The notes under the pieces are model-generated. The model worked only from the letters and a program-made list of their open reading frames with translations. It was not told where the DNA came from and searched no databases. The position numbers and the translations under genes were made by a program. From Planctomycetota bacterium (GTDB taxonomy: Bacteria; Planctomycetota; PUPC01; JACPCR01), in the NCBI GenBank assembly GCA_027625095.1, contig JAQBXN010000086.1:1-37394 (forward strand): 37,394 nucleotides of DNA. The letters are read 5' to 3'. Positions 16,958-25,909 of this stretch are shown one piece after another (the first letter of the stretch is position 1; each line of letters starts with the position of its first letter).

Positions 16958-17749
16958 TCACGCGCAGGACTTCCTCAAATACCTCGACGCTGTGAAATTG
17001 AGGAACGTCTTCACGACCTCGTAGCCTGCCGACAGTTGGTGAAAGACACCGTCCAGTTCCTGGCTGCGTGCGAGACGATGATCGCCCGCCAGACCGTAGT
17101 AGGTCTTGCCGAAATCCATATAGAAGTGCTCGTCCACCGGACGCCGGCGATAGCGAAAGCGGTGCTCGATGAATTCCGGGAACAGGCCAGTCAAAAACAA
17201 CGTGTAATTACCAATATGGCAATAGATGCGGAAGCGCCTGACAGGATCTGATTTCTGACAGTCTTCAATAAGATCAATCAAGTAGAAAAAGGATTGTTCA
17301 TCTGAACCGCTCACTTTAAACATTCGTGAGCTCCGCAAGAACATCGAAATCATGTTCGCCAGATAATCGGTGATGCTATCGTCCGCGAGGAGTTTTTGTG
17401 CACGCTCCGAGGTCCATGGAATCGTCTGATCCTGCTGGTTCACTTCAGCCAGTTGTTCGTCCATCAGTTCCGGCTGGTTGATAAGATCCTGGCTCGTTCT
17501 GCGGAGCAGCAGCGAGAAAAAGAAATAAGGCGAGATACTCTGGACAATCGTGCCGCGATCCATGAGGCGTTGAAACACCCGGTCACTCTTCGCCATCATT
17601 TCGATGATGTCTGAATCCCCGTTGATCAGCGACCTGATGTCCTCGTGATCCGTCCGCCGATCCGCATATGCCTTTATAAGGAAGAGGAGATCATCTTCCG
17701 ATAGGTTTTCCAGACTATACCGGGTGAGTTCATCGCTGGGAATGGACAT
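16958..17749 (-). CDS. Protein of unknown function (about 263 residues)
   Basis: I do not recognise this family. The ATG at 17749 (MSIPSDELTRYSLENLSEDD) is preceded by AGAGGAAA and is preferred over one 36 bases upstream. The protein looks soluble and helical, has a long middle part rich in Asp/Gln, and ends with FRYRRRPVDEHFYMDFGKTY and a helical tail. Two regions (SPYFFFSLLLRRTS and MFLRSSRMFKV) look like buried amphipathic helices rather than membrane spans. It converges with the binding-protein gene, stops 55 bases apart. Codon use looks like the neighbours, so it is a real gene. Confidence 0.75.
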   Translation of the reverse strand: MSIPSDELTRYSLENLSEDDLLFLIKAYADRRTDHEDIRSLINGDSDIIEMMAKSDRVFQRLMDRGTIVQSISPYFFFSLLLRRTSQDLINQPELMDEQLAEVNQQDQTIPWTSERAQKLLADDSITDYLANMISMFLRSSRMFKVSGSDEQSFFYLIDLIEDCQKSDPVRRFRIYCHIGNYTLFLTGLFPEFIEHRFRYRRRPVDEHFYMDFGKTYYGLAGDHRLARSQELDGVFHQLSAGYEVVKTFLNFTASRYLRKSCA

Positions 17750-18267
17750 GCGTTTCCTCTCTGGAAAATACGTTGGGCTCCCCATGCAAGTGGATCATCG
17801 TTGCCATGGGCGATGCCTTTAGCTGATCATGTTATTGTCAGAATGGGCCATGAACAATCTCAAATCAACAAGAACGCTACACAATGTAATGGGTGACATG
17901 TCCAGGCACAATATCTGGTACAGAAAGTTTACCTAACAAGTTCTCAGCTCTCCGAGGGAATTACCTGCTTCAATGTAGTCCGATCTCTGGAATCCTATTC
18001 GAAGAAAACAAGGGATCTATTCGACTTTCTTGCTCCTAACATTCGGCATGCGGAGAGCGAGGCACACCGAAGCGCCGGGGCATTTCCCAGCCAGGAATGG
18101 GCTGAGGCTGCACTTTCGAATGAACAAGCGGGAAGAACCGCATTATCAAAGGCCGCCTGCGGTCTGAGCACGTATAAAGCCTGCGTTGCGCAACCATACC
18201 AAATCTCTATACTTCCGAACCTTCAAAAGACCATTATCATAAAAGCTTTAATACAGAGGACTTAAGT
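17750..18267. other. Regulatory region upstream of the mS38/bS22-like gene
   Basis: About 500 bases without a supported gene. The left end is the divergent upstream region of the unknown protein. The right end carries a good promoter-like pair (18186-18213) and a ribosome binding site AGAGGA (18255-18260). The middle has no long frame or strong repeat. Confidence 0.45.
18186..18213 (+). promoter_or_regulatory. Predicted sigma70-type promoter for the mS38/bS22-like gene
   Basis: TTGCGC (18186-18191) and TATACT (18208-18213) are separated by 16 bases; the -10 box matches the consensus at 5 of 6 positions. It lies 54 bases upstream of the ATG at 18268. Confidence 0.4.
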
Positions 18268-18381
18268 ATGCCCTGCGGCAGAAAAAAAAGACGGCCAAAG
18301 ATTAACAAACACAAAAGAAAGAAACGTTCTCGCCAGAACCGGCATAAGAAACGTACGGCCATCGGCCACAAGGGCGGATAA
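18268..18381 (+). CDS. mS38/bS22-like (AURKAIP1/COX24 domain) very basic ribosomal-type protein, 37 residues
   Basis: The ATG at 18268 reads MPCGRKKRRPKINKHKRKKR, then SRQNRHKKRTAIGHKGG, and stops at 18381. The MPxGxKxxR start and the KHKRKKRxRxNRHKKR block match the AURKAIP1/COX24-domain small proteins found in Bacteroidetes, Chlamydiae, spirochaetes and relatives, homologous to mitochondrial ribosomal protein mS38. It probably binds 16S rRNA in the small subunit. AGAGGA lies 7 bases before the ATG, a promoter-like pair lies upstream and a perfect terminator follows, so it is a self-contained transcription unit. It is too short for most gene finders, and its identification rests on the motif. 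Confidence 0.88.
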   Translation: MPCGRKKRRPKINKHKRKKRSRQNRHKKRTAIGHKGG

Positions 18382-18406
18382 ACAAGCCAACAGCTTTAAA
18401 ATTTCA

Positions 18407-18439
18407 GGGATGCAGCCTCAGGCTGCATCCCTTTTTTTT
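18407..18439 (+). terminator. Strong intrinsic terminator
   Basis: GGGATGCAGCC (18407-18417), loop TCA, GGCTGCATCCC (18421-18431), then eight T residues (18432-18439). The 11-bp stem is perfect. It ends the small ribosomal-protein unit. Confidence 0.95.
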
Positions 18440-18458
18440 AGCCACAAGTTGAACAAGC

Positions 18459-19742
18459 ATGAATGAACGACCCAACATCGTCCTGATCACCTGTCATGAC
18501 CTTGGTCAGCACCTGTGTTGTTACGGCATTCCGAGCGTTCGAACCGAAACCATTGACTCACTGGCACAGACCGGGGTTCGCTTTGAGAACAGCTTCTGCA
18601 CAAGCCCTGGATGCAGCCCAAGCCGGGCCGCTATTGCGACCGGTCGGTATCCGCACAACAACGGCGTCATGGGGCTGGCCCATGCAGCCTTTGGATGGGA
18701 TCTCAGACCGGATGAATGGCATCTCGCAACGCTGCTCGCCGAGGGCGGATACCGAACGGCGCTCTTTGGGCTGCAGCACGTGACCTACAATGCAGGTCGC
18801 CTCGGCTTCAAAGAAATTCTGCCTGAACGGCCGGCAGACGCGGTGGCACAGAATCTGGAAGACTTCCTCCAGTCAGGGCGGGCGGACTCGCCCTTCTATT
18901 TTGAGATCAATTTCTTTGAGCCCCATCGGCCATTCGACTTTGGTGGCGTATCGCCGGACTATACAAACGGCGTTTACATACCCGGTTTTCTGCCTGAAAA
19001 CCAAGAGTGCCGTGAAGAGATCGGGGCCATGCAGGGCGCCATCCACAAGGTCGACGAATCCATCGAACGATTCGTGAGTGCGTTAAAAACCTCCGGGCAA
19101 TACGAAAACACTTTGATCTTGTTCACCGCGGATCATGGGATTGCCTTCCCACGCGCAAAGTGCACTCTCTACGATCCCGGCATTGAGACCGCCCTGATCA
19201 TGAACTGGCCGGCTGCCAACTTCGGCGGCCAGACCAGAAACGAACTCATCAGCAACATCGACATCGCTCCCACTCTCCTTGAGGCCGCTCAACTGGATAT
19301 ACCTGAACGGATCATGGGCCGCAGCTTCTGGCCGCTTCTGACAGATGGAGAGTACGAGGAGAATGACGAAATCTTTGCCGAGAAGACCTTTCACGGAGTC
19401 TATGATCCGATCCGGTGTATCCGCACCCACTCTCACAAACTGATCGTAAACTTCGACGGCTCACACACGCCTGACGTTCCCGCGGATATCATCGTCGGGG
19501 GTACCTATCAGACAATGGTGAAAGAAATTGCCCGCACCAGAAAGCGCTTCGAACTCTATGATCTCGGAGCGGACCTCTGGGAAAAGAACAATGTGGCCGG
19601 CAGTGAGCAACTCTTCGAAACGGAGACCGACCTCAAACAACGTCTCTTCGCCTGGATGCAGGATACTGAGGATCCCCTGCTGGAAGGGCCGGTCCCATCG
19701 CCCCACTATGAGATGACGATGAGTCTGCTGGCAGATACCTGA
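18459..19742 (+). CDS. Sulfatase, sulfamidase (SGSH)-like subgroup
   Basis: A 427-residue formylglycine-type sulfatase. NIVLITCHDLGQHLCCYG at the N-terminus is typical of the heparan N-sulfatase (sulfamidase) subgroup. The CSPSR motif at 52-56 is the maturation site. ADHGIAFPRAKCTLYDPG supplies the second metal site and its lysine. The C-terminal LYDLGADLWEKNNVAGS is the usual closing motif. It has no clear signal peptide. It may remove N- or O-sulfate from amino sugars, which is inference. Its ATG lies only 19 bases after a strong terminator and has no visible ribosome binding site. It is convergent with the MLE-type enzyme. Confidence 0.92.
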   Translation: MNERPNIVLITCHDLGQHLCCYGIPSVRTETIDSLAQTGVRFENSFCTSPGCSPSRAAIATGRYPHNNGVMGLAHAAFGWDLRPDEWHLATLLAEGGYRTALFGLQHVTYNAGRLGFKEILPERPADAVAQNLEDFLQSGRADSPFYFEINFFEPHRPFDFGGVSPDYTNGVYIPGFLPENQECREEIGAMQGAIHKVDESIERFVSALKTSGQYENTLILFTADHGIAFPRAKCTLYDPGIETALIMNWPAANFGGQTRNELISNIDIAPTLLEAAQLDIPERIMGRSFWPLLTDGEYEENDEIFAEKTFHGVYDPIRCIRTHSHKLIVNFDGSHTPDVPADIIVGGTYQTMVKEIARTRKRFELYDLGADLWEKNNVAGSEQLFETETDLKQRLFAWMQDTEDPLLEGPVPSPHYEMTMSLLADT

Positions 19743-19760
19743 ACGTACTCGGCTTTGTTG

Positions 19761-20864
19761 TCAGACCACTCGCACGGCACGTTTTTCCAGCTCTGCCCAA
19801 TCAGGCTGAACCCCGATTCCTGGGGTTTCTGATGCGGTGATGAAACCCTCAACCACGTTAAGACCCCTCTGATTTTTCAGGCCCCTGATCTGGTCCGTAT
19901 CGACAATAAGAGCTTCAAAATAATCATTGTTGGGAATCGCCGCGCAGATTTGAAGGTTCGCGTGACCGCCACCATGAACCTGCGCTCGCATACCAAACGA
20001 TTCAGCGAGATGCGCAACCTTTATGGCTCCGGTGATGCCGCCCTTGAATGCTGAGCTGACCCGCATCATGTCCAGTGCGCGGTATTGAATCCAGGTAGCC
20101 GCATTCCAGTGGCAGCCGTCGCTGGTCTCCGCAGCAAGAACGGGGATATCCAGCGAGCGGCAGAGCTCGGCATAGCTGGGGATATCGAACTCGCGAATGG
20201 GTTCTTCGTACCAGAGAAAGCCCAAATCCTCCAGGACACGTCCGAACTTCAATGAAGTCGCGTAATCCCATCCGGCCGAGCCGTCGAACATCAGGTCGGC
20301 ATCGACACCAGTCCACTCACGGAGTTTGCGGGAGAGGATCGCATCGTCCTTCGGTCTGCCCCAAGCGTGGAGCTTGAAAGCGGTAAAGCCTTCATCCATC
20401 GCTTCCTTGATGTGCCGTTCGTACTCGTCAAGCGTATCCCAGGTGACGGTGGACGCGTAAGCCGGCACTTTCGGATTATTGCCCCCAAGCATCTTGTAGA
20501 CAGGCATCCCGGCGGCCTGAGATTTGATATCCCAGCACGCGAGATCAAGCATGCCGATCGTATGGACTTGAAATTCTTCCACGCGATCAACTTCCCAGAT
20601 TCGATGCCAGAGATTCTCAGTAAGCAGCGGGTCGAGGCCGATGAAATACTTGAGCCTTCGCTCGACCAGGCTCGCAACATACTGCCCATGCCTGGATCCC
20701 GCAGAGCCTGTAATACCTTCCTCCGTTTCTACTTTGAGGATGGCGGTCTGAACCTTAGTTCCAGGTGGGCCATCTCCGCGAACCGGAAGACCGTCGCGCC
20801 AGCGATAAACAATCTCTGCCGCAGAATGTTCAAGAACATAACATTTGATGTCAGTGATTTTCAT
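19761..20864 (-). CDS. Mandelate racemase/muconate lactonizing enzyme (enolase superfamily sugar-acid dehydratase-like)
   Basis: About 367 residues from ATG 20864 (MKITDIKCYVLEHSAAE). The N-terminal capping domain is followed by the barrel with K164/H166 (FKLHAWG), metal ligands D194 (LMFDGSAGWD), E220 (LWYEEPI) and E246 (LAAETSDG), and H297 (AQVHGGGHANLQI). These are complete, so it should be active, most likely as an acid-sugar dehydratase or racemase; the KxH arrangement differs from the KxK of mandelate racemase itself. An upstream TTG in frame would add 18 residues with no homology-like content. It sits between a sulfatase and an FAD oxidoreductase, in a catabolic neighbourhood. Confidence 0.9.
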   Translation of the reverse strand: MKITDIKCYVLEHSAAEIVYRWRDGLPVRGDGPPGTKVQTAILKVETEEGITGSAGSRHGQYVASLVERRLKYFIGLDPLLTENLWHRIWEVDRVEEFQVHTIGMLDLACWDIKSQAAGMPVYKMLGGNNPKVPAYASTVTWDTLDEYERHIKEAMDEGFTAFKLHAWGRPKDDAILSRKLREWTGVDADLMFDGSAGWDYATSLKFGRVLEDLGFLWYEEPIREFDIPSYAELCRSLDIPVLAAETSDGCHWNAATWIQYRALDMMRVSSAFKGGITGAIKVAHLAESFGMRAQVHGGGHANLQICAAIPNNDYFEALIVDTDQIRGLKNQRGLNVVEGFITASETPGIGVQPDWAELEKRAVRVV

Positions 20865-21025
20865 GGGATTCGAACCTTGGGTTAACCGAATCCAGCGGCT
20901 GTCCAGCAGACTCGGCAAGTGAATGTCAGTAAGCAGGGAAGAGAGTATCCTCTCAGGAGTTTCTTTTGGTAGTAGGGAATACGCAAACTACTCCGTCTTG
21001 TCTCTGAGATTCTGTCACAGATCAG

Positions 21026-22234
21026 GTGTTTCCATTGTCCCCAATTTCTTTCGATGTAGTCATCTTCGGCGGCGGCGGAGCTGGCCTCTGGCTGTTGGAT
21101 GAACTCACACGCGCCGGATACGAAGCGTTACTCATCGAATGCTCCGCACTCGGCACGGGACAAACTATCGGCGCTCAGGGGATCATCCATGGCGGCCTCA
21201 AATACACGCTCGGCGGCATGTTAACCGGTTCGGCCACGGCCATTCGGGATATGCCGACGTTGTGGAGGCAATGTCTGGCCGGCGAAAGGGCACCGGATTT
21301 GTCCAAAACGAGAATCCGTGCCGAAGCCTGCCTGATGTGGCGCACGGCCTCGATTTCTTCGCAGCTTGGAATGCTTGGGGCGAGGGTCGGTCTCAAGGCC
21401 AGGCCAAGTAAGCTTGCGGCGGATCAGATCCCTGGTGCATTGGCTGGTTGCCCGGGAGAGGTATTCAAAGTGGACGAACAGGTCATCGACACCGCAAGCT
21501 TTGTTGAATGCTTGCGAGTCAGGCTCTGTGATCGGTTGCTGCTGGCTAATAAAGATTCCCTCGAATTTGAATGCAGCTTAAGAGGAATTGAGGCAATTCG
21601 TGTGGCCGCAGGCGAATCTGAGCTGACGTTTCAGCCTCAGGCCGTCGTCTTTACCGCCGGCGCTGGCAATGGCCCGCTGAGAGAACTCGCCCGACTCACT
21701 CCTGGACTCATGCAATTGCGACCATTGCATATGATCCTGGCTCGTGGTGGATTGCCCGAACTCAACGGCCATTGCGTCGATGGCGCCAGAACAAGAGTGA
21801 CGATTACCTCAGACATTGACTCTGATAACCGCCGTATCTGGCAACTGGGTGGACAGGTCGCGGAAGACGGCGTTACGATGAATCCCGTCGAAACGATCTC
21901 CCACACTATGACGGAGTTGCAGGCCGTCCTACCCGGTGTGGATTTATCGGAAATCGACTGGGCCACCTACCGTATAGACCGTGCCGAGATCCGAACTGAA
22001 GACGGCTCAAGACCTGAGGGAGTCCAAGTCAAGAAAGAAGGAAACGTCATCACTGGCTGGCCTACAAAGCTTGCACTCTTTCCCCTCCTGGCGTCTGAAA
22101 TAAAGGCACTCCTTGACGAGCCGTCCGGGCTGGATAATTCCGCATCACATCTCCAATCCTTCCCCAAACCGTCCGTAGCCCTGCCGCCATGGGAGACTCG
22201 AGAACGTTGGTTCAGCAGCAAAGAGATAAACTAA
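21026..22234 (+). CDS. FAD-dependent oxidoreductase (DAO/glycerol-3-phosphate dehydrogenase-like)
   Basis: A 402-residue flavoprotein of the DAO fold. The N-terminal FDVVIFGGGGAGLWLLDEL is a clear dinucleotide-binding motif, ending in an acidic residue (LLIE), and GTGQTIGAQGIIHGGLKYT is the second FAD contact typical of glycerol-3-phosphate dehydrogenase-like proteins. PQAVVFTAGAGNG is the distal FAD motif. The GTG at 21026 and a TTG 9 bases later are both possible; neither has a convincing ribosome binding site. Its 3' end overlaps the aldo/keto reductase by 46 bases, so the two are surely co-transcribed. The substrate (a polyol, amino acid or hydroxy acid) is unknown. Confidence 0.85.
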   Translation: MFPLSPISFDVVIFGGGGAGLWLLDELTRAGYEALLIECSALGTGQTIGAQGIIHGGLKYTLGGMLTGSATAIRDMPTLWRQCLAGERAPDLSKTRIRAEACLMWRTASISSQLGMLGARVGLKARPSKLAADQIPGALAGCPGEVFKVDEQVIDTASFVECLRVRLCDRLLLANKDSLEFECSLRGIEAIRVAAGESELTFQPQAVVFTAGAGNGPLRELARLTPGLMQLRPLHMILARGGLPELNGHCVDGARTRVTITSDIDSDNRRIWQLGGQVAEDGVTMNPVETISHTMTELQAVLPGVDLSEIDWATYRIDRAEIRTEDGSRPEGVQVKKEGNVITGWPTKLALFPLLASEIKALLDEPSGLDNSASHLQSFPKPSVALPPWETRERWFSSKEIN

Positions 22235-22974
22235 GCCACACCGTCAGCCCTATCGGGTTCGGCGCGTTCAAGATTGGGCGTAATGAAAAGGTCAAGTATC
22301 CACAGCCATACGAACTGCCGAGTGAAGAAACGGTCTCAAAGCTCTTGAATGAATTGATCGACATGGGCATCAACTACATCGATACCGCGCCAGCCTATGG
22401 CATCAGCGAAGAGCGCATCGGCAATACCGTTTCGCATCGTCGCTCTGAGTTTGTCTTGTCATCAAAAATCGGCGAAACCTTTGAAAAAGGTGAATCCAGG
22501 TATGAATTTTCACGAGATGCCGTTCACCGAAGCGTCGAGCGCAGTCTCAAGCGACTTCAAACAGATTCGCTCGACATTCTTTTCATTCACTCGGATGGTT
22601 CGGATATCCACATCCTGGACGAGACCGATACCGTCGAAGGGCTTCATCAGGTGAAGGAGATTGGCCTGGTGAAGGAGATTGGGCTCTCGGGGAAAACACC
22701 CGAGGGCATGCTGAAATCGCTGGGCTGGGCGGATTCCATCATGGTTGAATATCACCTGAACGATGTCTCGATGAAGGAAGTCATTGATGAGGCCAAACGA
22801 CGAGGCATCTCAGTGATGGTGAAGAAGGGGTTATCCTCCGGCCACCTTAACGCGGCAGACGCTATTCGATTCTGTCTTGAAAAGGATGGCGTCACCTCGA
22901 TTATCGTTGGGAGCCTGAACCCGGAACACATGCGAAAAAACCTTGACACATCATTGAAGGTGAGGAGTGACTGA
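22189..22974 (+). CDS. Aldo/keto reductase
   Basis: A 261-residue TIM-barrel oxidoreductase. The catalytic tetrad is visible: D65 and Y70 in NYIDTAPAYGISEERIG, K93 in VLSSKIGE and H134 in DILFIHSDG. The C-terminal DGVTSIIVGSLNPEHMRKNL is the usual cofactor-binding end. It would reduce an aldehyde or ketone, or oxidise a sugar, with NADPH. The gene begins inside the upstream FAD oxidoreductase gene and ends 2 bases before hldE, forming a tight operon. It is shorter than the usual 300-330 residues. Confidence 0.88.
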   Translation: MGDSRTLVQQQRDKLSHTVSPIGFGAFKIGRNEKVKYPQPYELPSEETVSKLLNELIDMGINYIDTAPAYGISEERIGNTVSHRRSEFVLSSKIGETFEKGESRYEFSRDAVHRSVERSLKRLQTDSLDILFIHSDGSDIHILDETDTVEGLHQVKEIGLVKEIGLSGKTPEGMLKSLGWADSIMVEYHLNDVSMKEVIDEAKRRGISVMVKKGLSSGHLNAADAIRFCLEKDGVTSIIVGSLNPEHMRKNLDTSLKVRSD

Positions 22975-22976
22975 AT

Positions 22977-24440
22977 ATGTCCGATTCCCTCTACCACTAC
23001 TTTACACACATCGGCCATCCCAGAATTCTCGTTCTCGGCGATGCCATTCTGGACAAATACGTGTGGGGAGATTCGTCGCGAATTTCGCCAGAAGCCCCCA
23101 TACCCATCCTCCAGGTACAGGGCGAGGAATTTAAGCCCGGTGGCGCCGGTTCGGTCTGTATCAACCTGCGGCACCTCGAGGCGGAGGTGATTTTCTGCAG
23201 TGCGATTGGTGAAGATTCCGAAGGTGCAGAACTACGCTCACTACTTCAATCCGCTGAAGTTGATCTCGCCGGATTGATCTCGAGCCCGAAACGCGTGACC
23301 AGCTTGAAAACCCGCTTCCTTGCACGAGCGCAACAGATGTTGAGGGTAGACCGAGAGGAGACCGGAGCGATAAGCAGTGAACTCGAATCCCGACTCCTTG
23401 ACTTGCTTGTCGACCAGATTCCTCGAGCGGATCTGGTCGTCGTTTCAGATTACGGAAAAGGCGTCGTTACTCCTGGTATCGCTTCCCGGGTGGCCGATCT
23501 GTGCAGGCAGCGTGGAATAAAATGCATCGCGGATCCACCTAAAATCAATAATTACTCTTCGTACCGGGGATTCACCTTGCTGGCGCCGAATCGCTCGGAG
23601 GCTGAGGCGGCGTCCGGAATACAGATAACGGACGAGACTTCCCTTGCCAGCGCAGCGATGGGGCTTATCGAAGAGAATGATCTTGAGTACATGCTCATCA
23701 CTCGAGACAAAGACGGTATCTCTGCCTTCGATAAGCAAGGCAATCACTTCCATGATCAGGCCCAGGTGCGCGCAGTGTATGACGTCACCGGTGCGGGTGA
23801 CATGGTCACTTCCATACTTGGTCTCGTGCTGGCCGATGGGGGTGATATTAAAGACGCGGTTCGCCTCGCCAACATAGCCGCAGGCATCGAGGTAGGAAAA
23901 CTCGGGGTGGCGCCGGTGAGCAGGCAGGAGATCAAGGAGTCCCTCGTCTGGCAAAGCTCTGAAGGCAAGGTAAAGACAGTTGAAGAGCTCCAAACCATCC
24001 TGTCCAAATTGAGAGTGGCCGGCAAGAAAATCGTCTTGACCAACGGCTGCTTCGATATCCTCCATCCCGGTCATGTGGATCTGCTCCAGCGGGCCCGCGC
24101 CTACGGGGACGCGCTCGTCGTTGCTGTGAATTCAGACGATTCCATCCGGCGTCTGAAAGGCCCGCGGCGTCCGATACTCTCCGAACAAGAGCGCACGCAA
24201 ATGTTGTCCGCCATTGGCTCTGTCAACTTCGTCACGGTGTTCGAAGAGGACACTCCGATCCCACTTCTCAAAGCACTCAAGCCCGATGTGTTGGTGAAGG
24301 GGGCCCAATACAGTGTCGACCAGGTCATCGGGCATGAGGTCGTCGAAGGCTACGGCGGAACGATCAAACTTGTGCCGCATATCGAAGGCATCTCCACTAC
24401 GGACATCGTTCAAAGAGTATTGGAGAAATCGGGAGGTTGA
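22977..24440 (+). CDS. hldE: HldE, bifunctional D-glycero-beta-D-manno-heptose-7-phosphate kinase/1-phosphate adenylyltransferase
   Basis: A 487-residue two-domain enzyme of ADP-heptose synthesis. Residues 1-330 form a ribokinase-type kinase (GGAGSVCINLRHLEAEV near 55; GAGD at 272-275). Residues about 347-487 form a nucleotidyltransferase (TNGCFDILHPGH with HPGH at 363-366; later ISTTDIVQRV). It makes the precursor for the heptose of lipopolysaccharide inner core, which argues for a Gram-negative outer membrane. A GAGGAG ribosome binding site precedes the ATG. The two functions are fused as in enterobacterial HldE rather than split as HldA and HldC. Confidence 0.93.
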   Translation: MSDSLYHYFTHIGHPRILVLGDAILDKYVWGDSSRISPEAPIPILQVQGEEFKPGGAGSVCINLRHLEAEVIFCSAIGEDSEGAELRSLLQSAEVDLAGLISSPKRVTSLKTRFLARAQQMLRVDREETGAISSELESRLLDLLVDQIPRADLVVVSDYGKGVVTPGIASRVADLCRQRGIKCIADPPKINNYSSYRGFTLLAPNRSEAEAASGIQITDETSLASAAMGLIEENDLEYMLITRDKDGISAFDKQGNHFHDQAQVRAVYDVTGAGDMVTSILGLVLADGGDIKDAVRLANIAAGIEVGKLGVAPVSRQEIKESLVWQSSEGKVKTVEELQTILSKLRVAGKKIVLTNGCFDILHPGHVDLLQRARAYGDALVVAVNSDDSIRRLKGPRRPILSEQERTQMLSAIGSVNFVTVFEEDTPIPLLKALKPDVLVKGAQYSVDQVIGHEVVEGYGGTIKLVPHIEGISTTDIVQRVLEKSGG

Positions 24441-24539
24441 TGGCTTCCTTCATCCCGCGGCGGCACCGGAAGAACCGGTTTCCATCTACATTTAGCCCCA
24501 TATACTTCGTGGCGAATTTATTCCCTGAAAGTATCGAAA

Positions 24540-25907
24540 ATGAACATCGTCATCGTTGGCGCAGGGTCGGTAGGCTTCAACTTGGCGGAACAGCTCTCCG
24601 CTGAAGGCCATAATATCTCGGTTATCGACCAGTCCGCAGCACGTGCCAGGCGAATGAACGAGCGGATGGATGTGCTGGCAGTCGAGGGCAATGCAACTTC
24701 ACCAAGCGTGATGGAAAAGGCTCGAATCACCGACGCGGAAATGCTCATCGCGGTGACCGAGAGCGACGAAGTCAATATGGTCGCCTGTCTGCTGGCCAGC
24801 CACTATAAGGTCAGGTGGAAGATCGCCCGTGTTCGAAATCCGGAGATCAGTTCCGGCGAAGGGCCCATCGGCCCGGCTGAGCTCGCGGTTGATTACATGA
24901 TCAACCCTGATGAAGCTACGGTGGATTCGATGATTCGCCTTATTGAGACGCCCGGCGCACTGGAGGTCGCCAACTTTGGCGTCGATGGAACGCTACTGCT
25001 GGGGTTCGCTGTACCGGAAGATGCGCCCATTGCCGGGAAGGTGATTTCGGAAATACGAGCAGCCATTGATGAATTTCCATTGGTGGTGGCCATATCCAGA
25101 GGGGAAGAGGTCATCATCCCCAAGGGGCCGGACAGGATCGAGCCCGGTGATGACATCTACGTTGTTATCCATCAGGACACTCTTCCGTTTTTCCTGCCCA
25201 GTGTAAATCGCCGCGCGGACGAAGTGGAAAAGGTCATCGTCTACGGTGCCACTCGCACCAGTATCGCTTTCGCCCAACGGCTCGAGAAGAAGAAGGTCAA
25301 CGTGACCATTATCGAGCCTGACGAAGAGATCGCGGCTGCCACGGCCGGCAAGCTCGGCCGCGCGTTGGTCTTGCACGGTGTCGCCACGGATTCTGATCTC
25401 CTGCACGAAGCGAATATCTCACGAGCGGATTTTTTCGTTGCGGTGTCGTCGGATGACAATTCGAATCTGATGGCGGCCCTCCTGGCCCGAAAACTCGGTG
25501 CCAAGAAAATCATGGTCATGACCAGTGAGCCCGAATATGTGCCTATCCTGGAATCCATCGATATCGACGCGGTGATTAATCCCCGCATTGTCACCTTTAA
25601 CGAGATTCTGCGAGTGATTCGCCGAGGGGTGGAATCCATTGTCAGGATCAAAGATGGGAAGGCGGAAGGTGTCCTCCTGCATACTGCCAAAGGCCAGAAA
25701 GTAATCGGGCAGACGATCAGAAAGATTGGTGAGGGCTTGCCTCCTGATACCATCATCGCCGCGGTGATTCGCAGCGATCAGCTTATTATTCCCAATGGCA
25801 ACACTGTGATTGAGAGGGATGACAGCATCTTTCTCTTTGGTCTGCCGGAAGCGATTCCAAGGGCTCAAAGACGGCTCATGAAAAAGAAACTACTTGGAGG
25901 GGACTGA
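24540..25907 (+). CDS. trkA: TrkA, NAD-binding regulatory subunit of the Trk potassium uptake system
   Basis: A 455-residue peripheral membrane protein with two RCK modules. The first Rossmann fold begins MNIVIVGAGSVGFNLAEQL with GxGxxG at 7-12; the second begins near 234 with KVIVYGATRTSIAFAQRL. Each is followed by an RCK-C-type domain (IIPKGPDRIEPGDDIYVV and VIERDDSIFLFG). It gates TrkH by binding NAD(H) and ATP. TrkH follows directly, with the start probably two bases after this stop codon, the typical trkAH pair. Confidence 0.93.
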   Translation: MNIVIVGAGSVGFNLAEQLSAEGHNISVIDQSAARARRMNERMDVLAVEGNATSPSVMEKARITDAEMLIAVTESDEVNMVACLLASHYKVRWKIARVRNPEISSGEGPIGPAELAVDYMINPDEATVDSMIRLIETPGALEVANFGVDGTLLLGFAVPEDAPIAGKVISEIRAAIDEFPLVVAISRGEEVIIPKGPDRIEPGDDIYVVIHQDTLPFFLPSVNRRADEVEKVIVYGATRTSIAFAQRLEKKKVNVTIIEPDEEIAAATAGKLGRALVLHGVATDSDLLHEANISRADFFVAVSSDDNSNLMAALLARKLGAKKIMVMTSEPEYVPILESIDIDAVINPRIVTFNEILRVIRRGVESIVRIKDGKAEGVLLHTAKGQKVIGQTIRKIGEGLPPDTIIAAVIRSDQLIIPNGNTVIERDDSIFLFGLPEAIPRAQRRLMKKKLLGGD

Positions 25908-25909
25908 CC

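Noticed and set aside
20865..20920. GGTTCGAATCC, a tRNA T-arm-like sequence upstream of the MLE gene (minus strand)
   Set aside because: The flanking bases do not form a proper T stem, acceptor stem or anticodon arm, and the gene start follows directly.
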